In this document: one piece after another, positions 1-5,087 of the stretch | Layout: the number at the start of each line of letters is the position of its first letter | Position numbering within the stretch: position 1 is the first letter of the stretch | NCBI GenBank assembly: GCA_027083475.1 | Contig: JALWON010000229.1 | Span: 1 to 5,087, forward strand | Length of the DNA stretch: 5,087 nt | Direction: 5' to 3' | Origin: Sulfurimonas sp. | Lineage (GTDB): Bacteria > Campylobacterota > Campylobacteria > Campylobacterales > Sulfurimonadaceae | Position numbers and translations under genes: made by a program | Notes under the pieces: generated by a model | The model's database searches: none | The model's input: the letters and a program-made list of their open reading frames with translations, nothing else | What the model was told of the DNA's origin: nothing

Positions 1-2
1 TT

Positions 3-1142
3 CCAGCAGTCATGGAAGCGATGGGTTCAGTATTTACAAACAAGTATGCCGAAGGCTACCCTGCTAAACGCTACTATGGTGGCTGTGAGTATGCTGATGG
101 TGTTGAACAACTTGCGATTGACAGAGCTTGTGAGCTTTTTGGCTGTAAGTTTGCCAATGTGCAACCACACTCAGGAAGCCAAGCCAATGGTGCCGTGTAT
201 GCCGCACTTTTAAAAGCGGGTGATAAACTTTTAGGGATGGATTTAAGCCATGGCGGGCACTTAACACATGGAAGTAAACCAAGTTTTTCTGGAAAGAATT
301 ACCACTCTTTTACCTATGGTGTAGAGCTTGATGGTCGTATCAACTACGATAGAGTTTTGGACATCGCTAAAATCACACAACCAAAGATTATTGTTTGTGG
401 TGCTTCTGCATATGCTCGTGAAATTGACTTTAAACGTTTCCGTGAGATTGCGGATGAAGTGGGTGCTATTCTTTTTGCCGACATCGCACACATCGCTGGT
501 TTAGTGGCAGCCGGAGAACACCCTAGCCCATTCCCACATGCACATGTTGTCACAACAACAACACACAAAACACTCGGTGGTCCTCGTGGTGGTATGATTA
601 TGACAAATGATGAAGATATTGCAAAAAAAATCAACTCTGCAATCTTCCCTGCCCTGCAAGGTGGACCACTTGTGCATGTTATGGCAGCTAAAGCTGTTGG
701 TTTTAAACACAACCTCTCTCCTGCATGGAAAGAGTATGCAAAGCAGGTCAAAGCCAATGCAAAAGTCATGGGTGAAGTAATGATGAAACGCGGTTATGAT
801 GTTGTGAGTGGTGGAACTGATAATCACCTTATCTTAGTCTCTTTTGTAGGCAAAGAAATCTCAGGAAAAGATGCCGATGCAGCACTTGGAAATGCAGGAA
901 TTACCATTAACAAAAACACTGTTCCAGGGGAGACTCGTAGTCCTTTTGTTACTTCAGGAATTCGTGTAGGCTCTCCTGCACTTACAAGTCGTGGAATGAA
1001 GGAAAAAGAGTTTGAAATCATTGCCAACAAAATGGCAGATGTTTTAGATGACATCAATAACACAGAGTTACAAGCAAGCATCAAAGAAGAGATGAAAGCA
1101 CTTGCACAACAATTTGTAATTTATAATCAATCAACTTACTAA
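3..1142 (+). CDS. glyA: Serine hydroxymethyltransferase, 5'-truncated by the window edge
   Basis: This PLP enzyme of the cytoplasm interconverts serine plus tetrahydrofolate with glycine plus 5,10-methylene-tetrahydrofolate, the main source of one-carbon units. The reading frame is open to the left edge (codons for P-A-V precede the ATG at 12), and that ATG aligns with Met44 of E. coli GlyA (417 aa), so about 40 N-terminal residues lie outside and the ATG at 12 is not the start. Counting from it, visible landmarks are TNKYAEGYP (9-17), the RYYGG loop (20-24), HSGSQAN (53-59), the PLP-contacting DIAH (D157, H160), the active-site TTTTHKT with Schiff-base lysine K186 (E. coli K229; codon at 567-569) and the carboxylate-binding arginine in TSGIRVG (R318). 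All catalytic residues are intact through a normal C-terminus. Only 12 bases separate it from the DUF1882 gene, so the two are probably co-transcribed. Identification is secure. Confidence 0.98.
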   Translation, partial: PAVMEAMGSVFTNKYAEGYPAKRYYGGCEYADGVEQLAIDRACELFGCKFANVQPHSGSQANGAVYAALLKAGDKLLGMDLSHGGHLTHGSKPSFSGKNYHSFTYGVELDGRINYDRVLDIAKITQPKIIVCGASAYAREIDFKRFREIADEVGAILFADIAHIAGLVAAGEHPSPFPHAHVVTTTTHKTLGGPRGGMIMTNDEDIAKKINSAIFPALQGGPLVHVMAAKAVGFKHNLSPAWKEYAKQVKANAKVMGEVMMKRGYDVVSGGTDNHLILVSFVGKEISGKDADAALGNAGITINKNTVPGETRSPFVTSGIRVGSPALTSRGMKEKEFEIIANKMADVLDDINNTELQASIKEEMKALAQQFVIYNQSTY

Positions 1143-1146
1143 AAGG
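1143..1146 (+). promoter_or_regulatory. Ribosome binding site of the DUF1882 gene
   Basis: AAGG lies directly after the glyA stop and 8 bases before the ATG at 1155. It supports that ATG over the in-frame ATGs at 1164 and 1170, which would place the ribosome binding site too far upstream. Confidence 0.55.
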
Positions 1147-1154
1147 CACACGCT

Positions 1155-1697
1155 ATGACTGCAATGGATATGAAACTGATTAAGATGGTGAGCGATCATT
1201 ACTGGGAGAAAAAATCAACTGTTGTTGATAAACTCTCTTTTAAAGGACGTACTTTTTATAATAAATTTGAAAAAGTCAATGCCCCTTTAAATCAATCTGT
1301 TATCAACAAACACCTCAAAGGAGAGATAACGGTTGCACACTCCATTGTAGATAAAAAAGGGATTGTTGAAAATATTGTCATTGATTACAATGGTCGAGAC
1401 CCTGAACGTTTTTATCATAAAACACAGTTACTCCTTCGAGAAGAGGGGTATATCAATTTTACTGCTTATGAAACAAAAACAAAAGGGCATCTGCATGTTT
1501 ACATCCATAAAGGGCATACAACGCTTCAAGAGGCTATTCAACTTGGAAAAAAGATTAGTATGCAACTTGCAGCCAAACAACCCAAACAGTGGAGAATGTT
1601 TCCCAATGCAGATATGCCTGATGAATATAACATTTTAACACTTCCCTATGAAGTCTATGCCAAAGAACGCGGAGCATCTTGGTCAAAACATATGTAA
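1155..1697 (+). CDS. DUF1882-domain protein of unknown function
   Basis: This 180-residue soluble protein has no signal peptide or membrane segment. I recognise it as the DUF1882 family, found next to glyA in Campylobacter and Helicobacter; from memory the H. pylori member is HP0184. No function is established to my knowledge. Visible features are a basic N-terminal half with KGRTFYNKF (30-38) and LNQSVINKHLKGEITVAHS (45-63). Then come a predicted strand ENIVIDYNG (72-80), a helix with LLLREEGY (92-99), a strand with KGHLHVYIH (110-118), a long helix LQEAIQLGKKISMQLA (124-139), and a tail with RMFPN (147-151) and LTLPYEVY (161-168). The order acidic strand, helix, G-H-L-H-V strand, helix, FPN, LPY recalls primase-polymerase (AEP) folds, but this is only a visual resemblance and a second catalytic aspartate is not evident. 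It sits 12 bases after glyA. The family call is firm; any role is open. Confidence 0.85.
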   Translation: MTAMDMKLIKMVSDHYWEKKSTVVDKLSFKGRTFYNKFEKVNAPLNQSVINKHLKGEITVAHSIVDKKGIVENIVIDYNGRDPERFYHKTQLLLREEGYINFTAYETKTKGHLHVYIHKGHTTLQEAIQLGKKISMQLAAKQPKQWRMFPNADMPDEYNILTLPYEVYAKERGASWSKHM

Positions 1698-1705
1698 GCA
1701 CTCAT

Positions 1706-1735
1706 AAAATATTGCTAAATCAGCAATTTTTTGCT
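1706..1735 (+). terminator. Possible weak terminator: alternative hairpins from TTGCT / AGCAA / TTGCT
   Basis: ATTGCT (1711-1716) and AGCAAT (1722-1727) form a perfect 6-bp stem with a 5-base loop. After one mismatch it can extend by AAAA (1706-1709) against TTTT (1729-1732). The right arm runs into six Ts (1727-1732), the layout of an intrinsic terminator for glyA-DUF1882, though the stem is short and poor in G+C. The same AGCAA (1722-1726) can instead pair with the second TTGCT (1731-1735) across four bases, so the two hairpins exclude each other. It overlaps the predicted promoter of the next gene. Confidence 0.35.
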
Positions 1736-1740
1736 ATCAT
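1727..1740 (+). promoter_or_regulatory. Predicted sigma-70 promoter for SPOR-trpE-aroE
   Basis: A run of six Ts and a G (1727-1733), one spacer base and TATCAT (1735-1740) closely match the Campylobacter/Helicobacter housekeeping promoter, in which a T-rich stretch ending in TG precedes a TATAAT-like -10 box and a conserved -35 box is lacking. Transcription would begin near 1747 and give a leader of only about 20 bases. It lies in the only intergenic gap on this strand large enough for a promoter. The gap has no TGG codons, so a tryptophan leader peptide is not encoded there. Confidence 0.5.
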
Positions 1741-1756
1741 AAAGCTAAACAAACTT

Positions 1757-1760
1757 GAGG
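1757..1760 (+). promoter_or_regulatory. Ribosome binding site of the SPOR-domain gene
   Basis: GAGG lies 7 bases before the ATG at 1768, the strongest Shine-Dalgarno match in the window. It fixes the start of the SPOR-domain gene. Confidence 0.7.
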
Positions 1761-1767
1761 TAAGATT

Positions 1768-2436
1768 ATGGAAGATAAAAACGAATTAAACGATATCATT
1801 CTCAACAAAGGCTCTTCTGCGAGCTCTAACAAAAAGATTATCCTTGCAGTAGCGACATTGGGGGTTATCTTAGTCATCGTTGTGATGCTTATGAATTCAC
1901 TCAGCTCTACTGGTACAGAAAATCTCCCTCAAGCTGCCCTCCCGCCAAAACCAGCACTCAACGAAGTAAATGAAGCAGTGAGTGAACCACTTTTTGAAGA
2001 TGTAGAGGTTGTGCAAGAGGCTCCAAAAGAAACACCAGAGCTTGATAAAATTGCACAAAAGCTCAAAGAAGAGAGTCAAAGAGAAGAAATCACACCTCCT
2101 ACTATAGCGGCTGTTGCACCTAAAGTAAAAACAGTAACTCCAAAAAAAGAGCACAAAAAAAGAGTCGTGCAAAAACATGTAAGCAAAACAAAGGCGCTTC
2201 CAAAAGCTGCAAAATCTGGTGCATACTATGTACAGGTAGGATCATTTTCAAAGTATGAACCAAACAAAAAATTTCTCAATTCCATTACAAAGCTCCATTA
2301 TAAATATACATATCACAAAGTAAAGAAACTCAACAAAGTCCTCATTGGCCCCTTTAAAAGTAGAAAAGAGGCTATAAATGCAAAACGTATTATTCGTGCA
2401 AAAATTGAGCCAGGTGCTTTTTTGATAAAACTTTAA
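1768..2436 (+). CDS. SPOR-domain inner-membrane protein
   Basis: This 222-residue bitopic membrane protein has a short cytoplasmic N-terminus (1-23), one hydrophobic segment (about 24-42, IILAVATLGVILVIVVMLM) and a long low-complexity linker rich in Pro, Glu, Lys and Ala. The linker is acidic at about 70-108 and strongly basic at about 119-149. A C-terminal SPOR domain follows (about 151-222), with the opening strand YYVQVGSF (153-160), the central VLIGPF (191-196), the helix EAINAKRIIR and the closing GAFLIKL. SPOR domains bind septal peptidoglycan stripped of stem peptides, so this protein probably acts in the periplasm at the division site or in wall remodelling. The exact role is not shown by the sequence. 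It resembles the FtsN-like architecture, but that architecture is common and I would not call it ftsN. A SPOR gene at this place also occurs in Campylobacter. It has its own predicted promoter and probably leads a unit with trpE and aroE. Confidence 0.9.
   Translation: MEDKNELNDIILNKGSSASSNKKIILAVATLGVILVIVVMLMNSLSSTGTENLPQAALPPKPALNEVNEAVSEPLFEDVEVVQEAPKETPELDKIAQKLKEESQREEITPPTIAAVAPKVKTVTPKKEHKKRVVQKHVSKTKALPKAAKSGAYYVQVGSFSKYEPNKKFLNSITKLHYKYTYHKVKKLNKVLIGPFKSRKEAINAKRIIRAKIEPGAFLIKL
2141..2164 (+). repeat. Tandem 13-base repeat with A7 tracts in the SPOR linker
   Basis: CAAAAAAAGAG occurs at 2141-2151 and again at 2154-2164, a perfect 11-base repeat with a 13-base period inside the basic linker. 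The period is not a multiple of three, so loss or gain of a unit, or slippage in an A7 tract, would shift the frame before the SPOR domain. It may simply reflect Lys-rich coding (KKEHKKR). Confidence 0.6.
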
Positions 2437-2440
2437 TTGT

Positions 2441-2453
2441 AAGGTAGAACTTG
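2441..2453 (+). promoter_or_regulatory. Ribosome binding site and TTG start of trpE
   Basis: AAGG (2441-2444) is followed six bases later by TTG at 2451, which opens the trpE frame. No ATG or GTG lies nearby in this frame; the first internal ATG codes for residue 115, far inside the conserved domain. The residues after TTG (IHSKQFTLDQLAP) look like the normal start of campylobacterial TrpE, so the non-ATG start is well supported. Confidence 0.75.
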
Positions 2454-3860
2454 ATACATTCAAAACAATTCACACTTGACCAGTTAGCCCCTATTGCTGT
2501 TTATTCCAAACTTAAAAATATATTTCAAGGAGAGATTTCTTTCCTTTTAGAGAGTGCTGGAAACAGTGAAGGGAATTACAGTTTTATCTGTATAGGAGCC
2601 CGTGAGCGTCTCCAATATAGTAACGATACAACACTCTACACAGACAGCCAAGGGAAACAGCATATAAAAGAAGAATCTCCTTTTACATTTTTAAAAGAGT
2701 ATTATAAAAATCAAGAGCAAGCACCCTACCAAGAAGCGGTTAAAAAACTACAAGTTGGTTATGTAGATGGCTTTATCGGTTATATTGGTTATGATATGGT
2801 AAAGGTTTTTGAGCCGAAACTGACAGCCAGTATGGAGCACTTAAAAGATGAGCTCAACACTCCTGATTTAGATTTAATACTACCAAAAATGATTTTAGTC
2901 TATGCCCATAAAGACCATAAAATTACCCTTGTAAGCACCTTAGAAACATTTGCAGAGAAATTTGAAATGATTCATGATGCACTCAAAGGTGTCTATACCT
3001 ACCAACACAGAGTTTATAATGTTGGTGATGACAAAGGCACATTTGCACACTCCAAAGAGACATTTTTTGAGATGATAGAAAAATCAAAAAAAATGATTGC
3101 AAGCGGGGATGTTTTTCAAATCTTGATGACAAATCGTTTTACTCGAAATATACAGGTAGACCCTTTTAGTTTTTACCGTATTTTACGAGCCAAAAACCCT
3201 TCACCCTATATGTTTTTAATGGAGTATGAAGATTTTAGCATCGTCGGTTCCTCTCCTGAAGTAATGGTACGTTTAACAGATGGAGAACTCCTACTCCGCC
3301 CTATTGCAGGTACTCGTAAACGGGGCAGTACCAAAGAGAGAGACCTTGAACTCGAAGCAGAACTTCTCGCAGACCCAAAAGAGCTTGCAGAGCATTTAAT
3401 GCTCATAGATTTAGGACGCAATGATGTTGGTCGTGTGGCCAAAACAGGCAGTGTAACAGTCAAAGATATGATGCATATAGAGCGTTTTTCTCATGTTATG
3501 CATATTGTCTCTGATGTCACTGCCAAACTTGCAAGTGACAAAGATATGTTTGATCTGTTTATGGCAACCTATACCGCAGGCACAATGACAGGTGCACCTA
3601 AAATTCGTGCTATGGAGCTGATTGCAGAGTATGAAGGACTCAAACGCGGGTTTTATAGTGGAAGTATCGCGTATTTTGGCTTTGATGGGAACATGGATAG
3701 TGCTATAACCATCCGAACGGCCATGGTCCAAAAAGACAAGGTAATTCTTCAAGCTGGAGCAGGCATCGTTGCTGATAGCATCAACGAACTTGAGTACTTA
3801 GAAGTAGAAAACAAACTCGGTGCACTCATCCACTCACTTGAAGATTTAGATAAAAAATAA
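2451..3860 (+). CDS. trpE: Anthranilate synthase component I
   Basis: TrpE (469 aa) converts chorismate to anthranilate with ammonia supplied by the TrpG glutaminase, the committed step of tryptophan synthesis in the cytoplasm. The N-terminal domain carries the tryptophan-feedback motif LLES (32-35), intact here, and GYVDGFIGYIGYD (103-115). The chorismate-binding domain spans roughly 200-460 with SGDVFQ (218-223), GSSPE (266-270), PIAGTRKRG (284-292), HLMLIDLGRNDVGRV (315-329), TAGTMTGAPKIRAMELI (375-391) and QAGAGIVADS (434-443). PIAGT rather than PIKGT, and IDLGRND rather than the PabB-type sequence, mark it as TrpE and not aminodeoxychorismate synthase. Length is normal. It starts with TTG 14 bases after the SPOR gene and overlaps aroE by one base. 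No trpG lies beside or fused to it, so the partner must be encoded elsewhere. With no Trp-codon leader upstream, feedback inhibition through LLES is the only control I can see. Confidence 0.96.
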   Translation: MIHSKQFTLDQLAPIAVYSKLKNIFQGEISFLLESAGNSEGNYSFICIGARERLQYSNDTTLYTDSQGKQHIKEESPFTFLKEYYKNQEQAPYQEAVKKLQVGYVDGFIGYIGYDMVKVFEPKLTASMEHLKDELNTPDLDLILPKMILVYAHKDHKITLVSTLETFAEKFEMIHDALKGVYTYQHRVYNVGDDKGTFAHSKETFFEMIEKSKKMIASGDVFQILMTNRFTRNIQVDPFSFYRILRAKNPSPYMFLMEYEDFSIVGSSPEVMVRLTDGELLLRPIAGTRKRGSTKERDLELEAELLADPKELAEHLMLIDLGRNDVGRVAKTGSVTVKDMMHIERFSHVMHIVSDVTAKLASDKDMFDLFMATYTAGTMTGAPKIRAMELIAEYEGLKRGFYSGSIAYFGFDGNMDSAITIRTAMVQKDKVILQAGAGIVADSINELEYLEVENKLGALIHSLEDLDKK

Positions 3861-4651
3861 TGCAAATTTTTTCTATCTTTGGCGACCCTGTTGCCCATTC
3901 TCGCTCACCACTTATGCACAATAGTGTTTTTAAAGCAAACAACTACCCTGCTTGCTATACTCGTACACATCTCCTTGATGGTGCAAAACTTAAAGAGACA
4001 TTCTTTTCTCTTGGTTTATCAGGTGCAAATGTGACTGTGCCCCATAAAGAAGCTGCGTTTGTAGCCTGTGATGAAGTGCGGGGTTTTGCACAAAAAATTG
4101 GTGTTGTCAATACTTTAGTCAATGAAAATGGCAAGCTTATTGGCTACAATACCGATGCCGATGGCTTTATGTATGCTATCAATGAATTTCCAAATATCAA
4201 AAATATTTTAGTCTTAGGTGCAGGAGGCACAGCAAAAGCATTAGTGTCACGATTTTTAGAAGAAGATATGGCCGTCACCGTTTTAAATAGAAGTGCCACA
4301 CGATTAGCATATTTTCAAAATCTTGATTGCCAATGCTTTACATGGGATGATTTTGTTCTTGCAGAATATGACCTTGTTGTCAATACCACAAGTGCAGGTT
4401 TAAACAGCAGTGATTTACCTGCACCAAAAGAAATCATCCATAACATTTTACAAAATACACACTATGTCGCAGATGCTATTTATGGAAAACGCACCCCTTT
4501 TTTAGCACTCGCACACGAAAAAGGTCTACGTTATAAAGATGGTGCAGATATGCTTTTAGGACAAGGTGTCTTAGCCAATGCCCTCTTTGTGCAAGGCAAA
4601 CTGACCCATGAGGCCATTCAAAACGCTATGCAAAAAAGTTTTGCACTCTAA
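3860..4651 (+). CDS. aroE: Shikimate dehydrogenase (NADP+)
   Basis: AroE (263 aa; E. coli 272) reduces 3-dehydroshikimate to shikimate with NADPH, in the pathway to chorismate that feeds TrpE. The N-terminal substrate domain has GDPVAHSRSP with the shikimate-binding serines S14 and S16, NVTVPHK with catalytic K63, GVVNT (N84) and YNTDADG with the catalytic aspartate D99. The NADP domain shows the glycine-rich GAGGTAKA (120-127) and LNRSATR (142-148), whose N-R pair is the usual 2'-phosphate site, indicating NADP rather than NAD. VNTTSAGL (174-181), DAIYGKRTPFL (205-215) and GADMLLGQG (228-236) complete the family pattern. The ATG at 3860 is required to keep S14/S16; it shares its A with the trpE stop (TAATG) and no strong Shine-Dalgarno precedes it, so translation is probably coupled to trpE. 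Its stop overlaps that of recR on the other strand. Identification is secure. Confidence 0.97.
   Translation: MQIFSIFGDPVAHSRSPLMHNSVFKANNYPACYTRTHLLDGAKLKETFFSLGLSGANVTVPHKEAAFVACDEVRGFAQKIGVVNTLVNENGKLIGYNTDADGFMYAINEFPNIKNILVLGAGGTAKALVSRFLEEDMAVTVLNRSATRLAYFQNLDCQCFTWDDFVLAEYDLVVNTTSAGLNSSDLPAPKEIIHNILQNTHYVADAIYGKRTPFLALAHEKGLRYKDGADMLLGQGVLANALFVQGKLTHEAIQNAMQKSFAL
4629..4645. terminator. Perfect AT-rich hairpin at the aroE/recR convergence, possible terminator
   Basis: TGCAAAA (4629-4635) and TTTTGCA (4639-4645) form a perfect 7-bp stem around a three-base loop, just inside the end of aroE. Read on the minus strand it lies 3 bases past the recR stop, and its right arm plus loop contains a run of six Ts. 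There is no intergenic space here, so this is the only obvious structure that could end recR transcription. The stem is short with two G-C pairs, and on the plus strand no T-run follows it, so the call is weak. Confidence 0.3.
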
Positions 4652-5087
4652 ACCCGTACCCTATCTTCAAGTGCACGCGTTAAAGAGAGCAAATCAATAT
4701 TTTCTAAACTCACCCCTGTTGGCACTCCCTGTGCAATACGCGAAAAGTTCACACTATAAGCACTCAATTTATCTTCTATATAAAGAATTACTGCATCATT
4801 GGCAATAGAAGGTGTTAATGCAAAAAGTATTTCACTAATACCCCGCTTAACCATCTCTTCTAAATGAGAAACACTTCTATCATCTAATGTCTCTAACACA
4901 AAATAGCGTCCATCAAAGAGTCCATTTTCTTCTAAAAGCAAAATATCTTTTGCATTCTCAACAATACAGAGTAAACTACTATCGCGATGTTCATCACAAC
5001 AAATATAGCAAAGTTCATCCTCACTCATTCCCCCACAAACAGCGCACTTTTTCAAACTGCCAAGAGCATCTTCAATAGCATGTGCGA
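4648..5087 (-). CDS. recR: Recombination mediator RecR, 5' part cut off by the window edge
   Basis: RecR works with RecO to load RecA on SSB-coated single-stranded DNA in gap and break repair. The minus-strand frame ends with TAG at 4650-4648 and is open to the right edge. The TTG at 5055-5053 is not the start, because the upstream codons encode A-H-A-I-E-D-A-L-G-S, which continues the family alignment. About 145 residues are visible; roughly 43 N-terminal residues (helix-hairpin-helix) are missing. Counting from that TTG, a zinc finger C4-x2-C7-x8-C16-x2-C19 has the same spacing as E. coli RecR. The TOPRIM domain follows with LCIVE (29-33), D37 and DGRYFVL (48-54), then the C-terminal signature RIAQGVPTGVSLENID (106-121). 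After GRYFVL only about 11 residues separate it from the next helix, and the LSPLxGxGP loop of most RecR proteins is absent. The stop codon overlaps that of aroE. Confidence 0.94.
   Translation of the reverse strand, partial: AHAIEDALGSLKKCAVCGGMSEDELCYICCDEHRDSSLLCIVENAKDILLLEENGLFDGRYFVLETLDDRSVSHLEEMVKRGISEILFALTPSIANDAVILYIEDKLSAYSVNFSRIAQGVPTGVSLENIDLLSLTRALEDRVRV

Noticed and set aside
12..14. ATG at 12 as the start of glyA
   Set aside because: It aligns with an internal methionine (E. coli Met44), and the frame is open upstream with family residues P-A-V; the true start is outside the window.
547..572. CA-rich low-complexity stretch resembling a microsatellite
   Set aside because: It simply encodes the conserved VTTTTHKT active-site segment of GlyA.
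623..630. A8 tract in glyA as a phase-variation site (a similar A8 lies at 3086-3093 in trpE)
   Set aside because: Both are AAA/Lys-rich coding in essential-type metabolic genes with intact frames, and nothing suggests switching.
344..769. 141-residue minus-strand open frame opposite glyA
   Set aside because: It is antisense to the conserved glyA active-site region; its composition mirrors the sense codons and no protein family is recognisable.
1363..1638. 91-residue open frame on the plus strand inside the DUF1882 gene
   Set aside because: It is a shifted-frame shadow of a clearly conserved gene, with no plausible domain of its own.
3411..3752. 113-residue minus-strand open frame opposite trpE
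   Set aside because: It lies antisense to the strongly conserved chorismate-binding domain, with no independent support.
2451..3860. The chorismate-binding protein as PabB, isochorismate synthase or salicylate synthase
   Set aside because: PIAGT, IDLGRND and the N-terminal LLES tryptophan-binding motif are TrpE features; PabB has PIKGT.
5053..5055. TTG at 5055 (minus strand) as the start of a 135-residue protein
   Set aside because: The codons upstream of it to the window edge continue the RecR alignment and lack a stop, so this is internal.
4608..5078. Two short plus-strand open frames opposite recR (4608-4808 and 4887-5078)
   Set aside because: They are antisense shadows of recR with no ribosome binding site or recognisable family.

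Overview
The window is an ordinary chromosomal housekeeping segment from a member of the Campylobacterota (formerly Epsilonproteobacteria). I infer this from the serine hydroxymethyltransferase type, from the adjacent DUF1882-family gene (a family I know essentially only from this phylum), from the SPOR-domain gene and aroE that follow as in Campylobacter, and from the short-loop form of RecR. Moderate AT richness (I estimate about 40% G+C, not counted) and the Sulfurospirillum-like TrpE/AroE sequences make a free-living Sulfurospirillum-type organism my best guess. The genus is not proven. There are no mobile elements, RNA genes, CRISPR arrays or phage genes.

Layout: glyA enters from the left edge without its first ~40 codons and ends at 1142. 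A DUF1882 gene follows after 12 bases (1155-1697). The only real gap between same-strand genes (1698-1767) holds a TTGCT/AGCAA/TTGCT hairpin region and a good candidate Campylobacter-type sigma-70 promoter. Next comes a tight three-gene unit: a SPOR-domain membrane protein (1768-2436), trpE with a TTG start 14 bases later (2451-3860), and aroE, whose ATG overlaps the trpE stop by one base (3860-4651). On the minus strand recR (4648 to beyond the right edge) runs head-on into aroE, and the two stop codons overlap within the four bases CTAA. No stretch longer than 300 bases lacks a gene.

Functionally the window mixes one-carbon/serine metabolism (GlyA), the shikimate and tryptophan pathways (AroE makes shikimate, TrpE commits chorismate to tryptophan), cell-envelope/septum biology (SPOR protein) and recombinational repair (RecR). 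The genes do not form one dedicated pathway. AroE and TrpE act several steps apart but are physically coupled. No glutamine amidotransferase gene (trpG) is present here. I see no convincing new biological system. The points most worth a second look are the uncharacterised DUF1882 protein, whose C-terminal half faintly resembles archaeo-eukaryotic-primase-like folds; the missing TOPRIM-loop motif in RecR; and the hairpin/promoter overlap before the SPOR gene.
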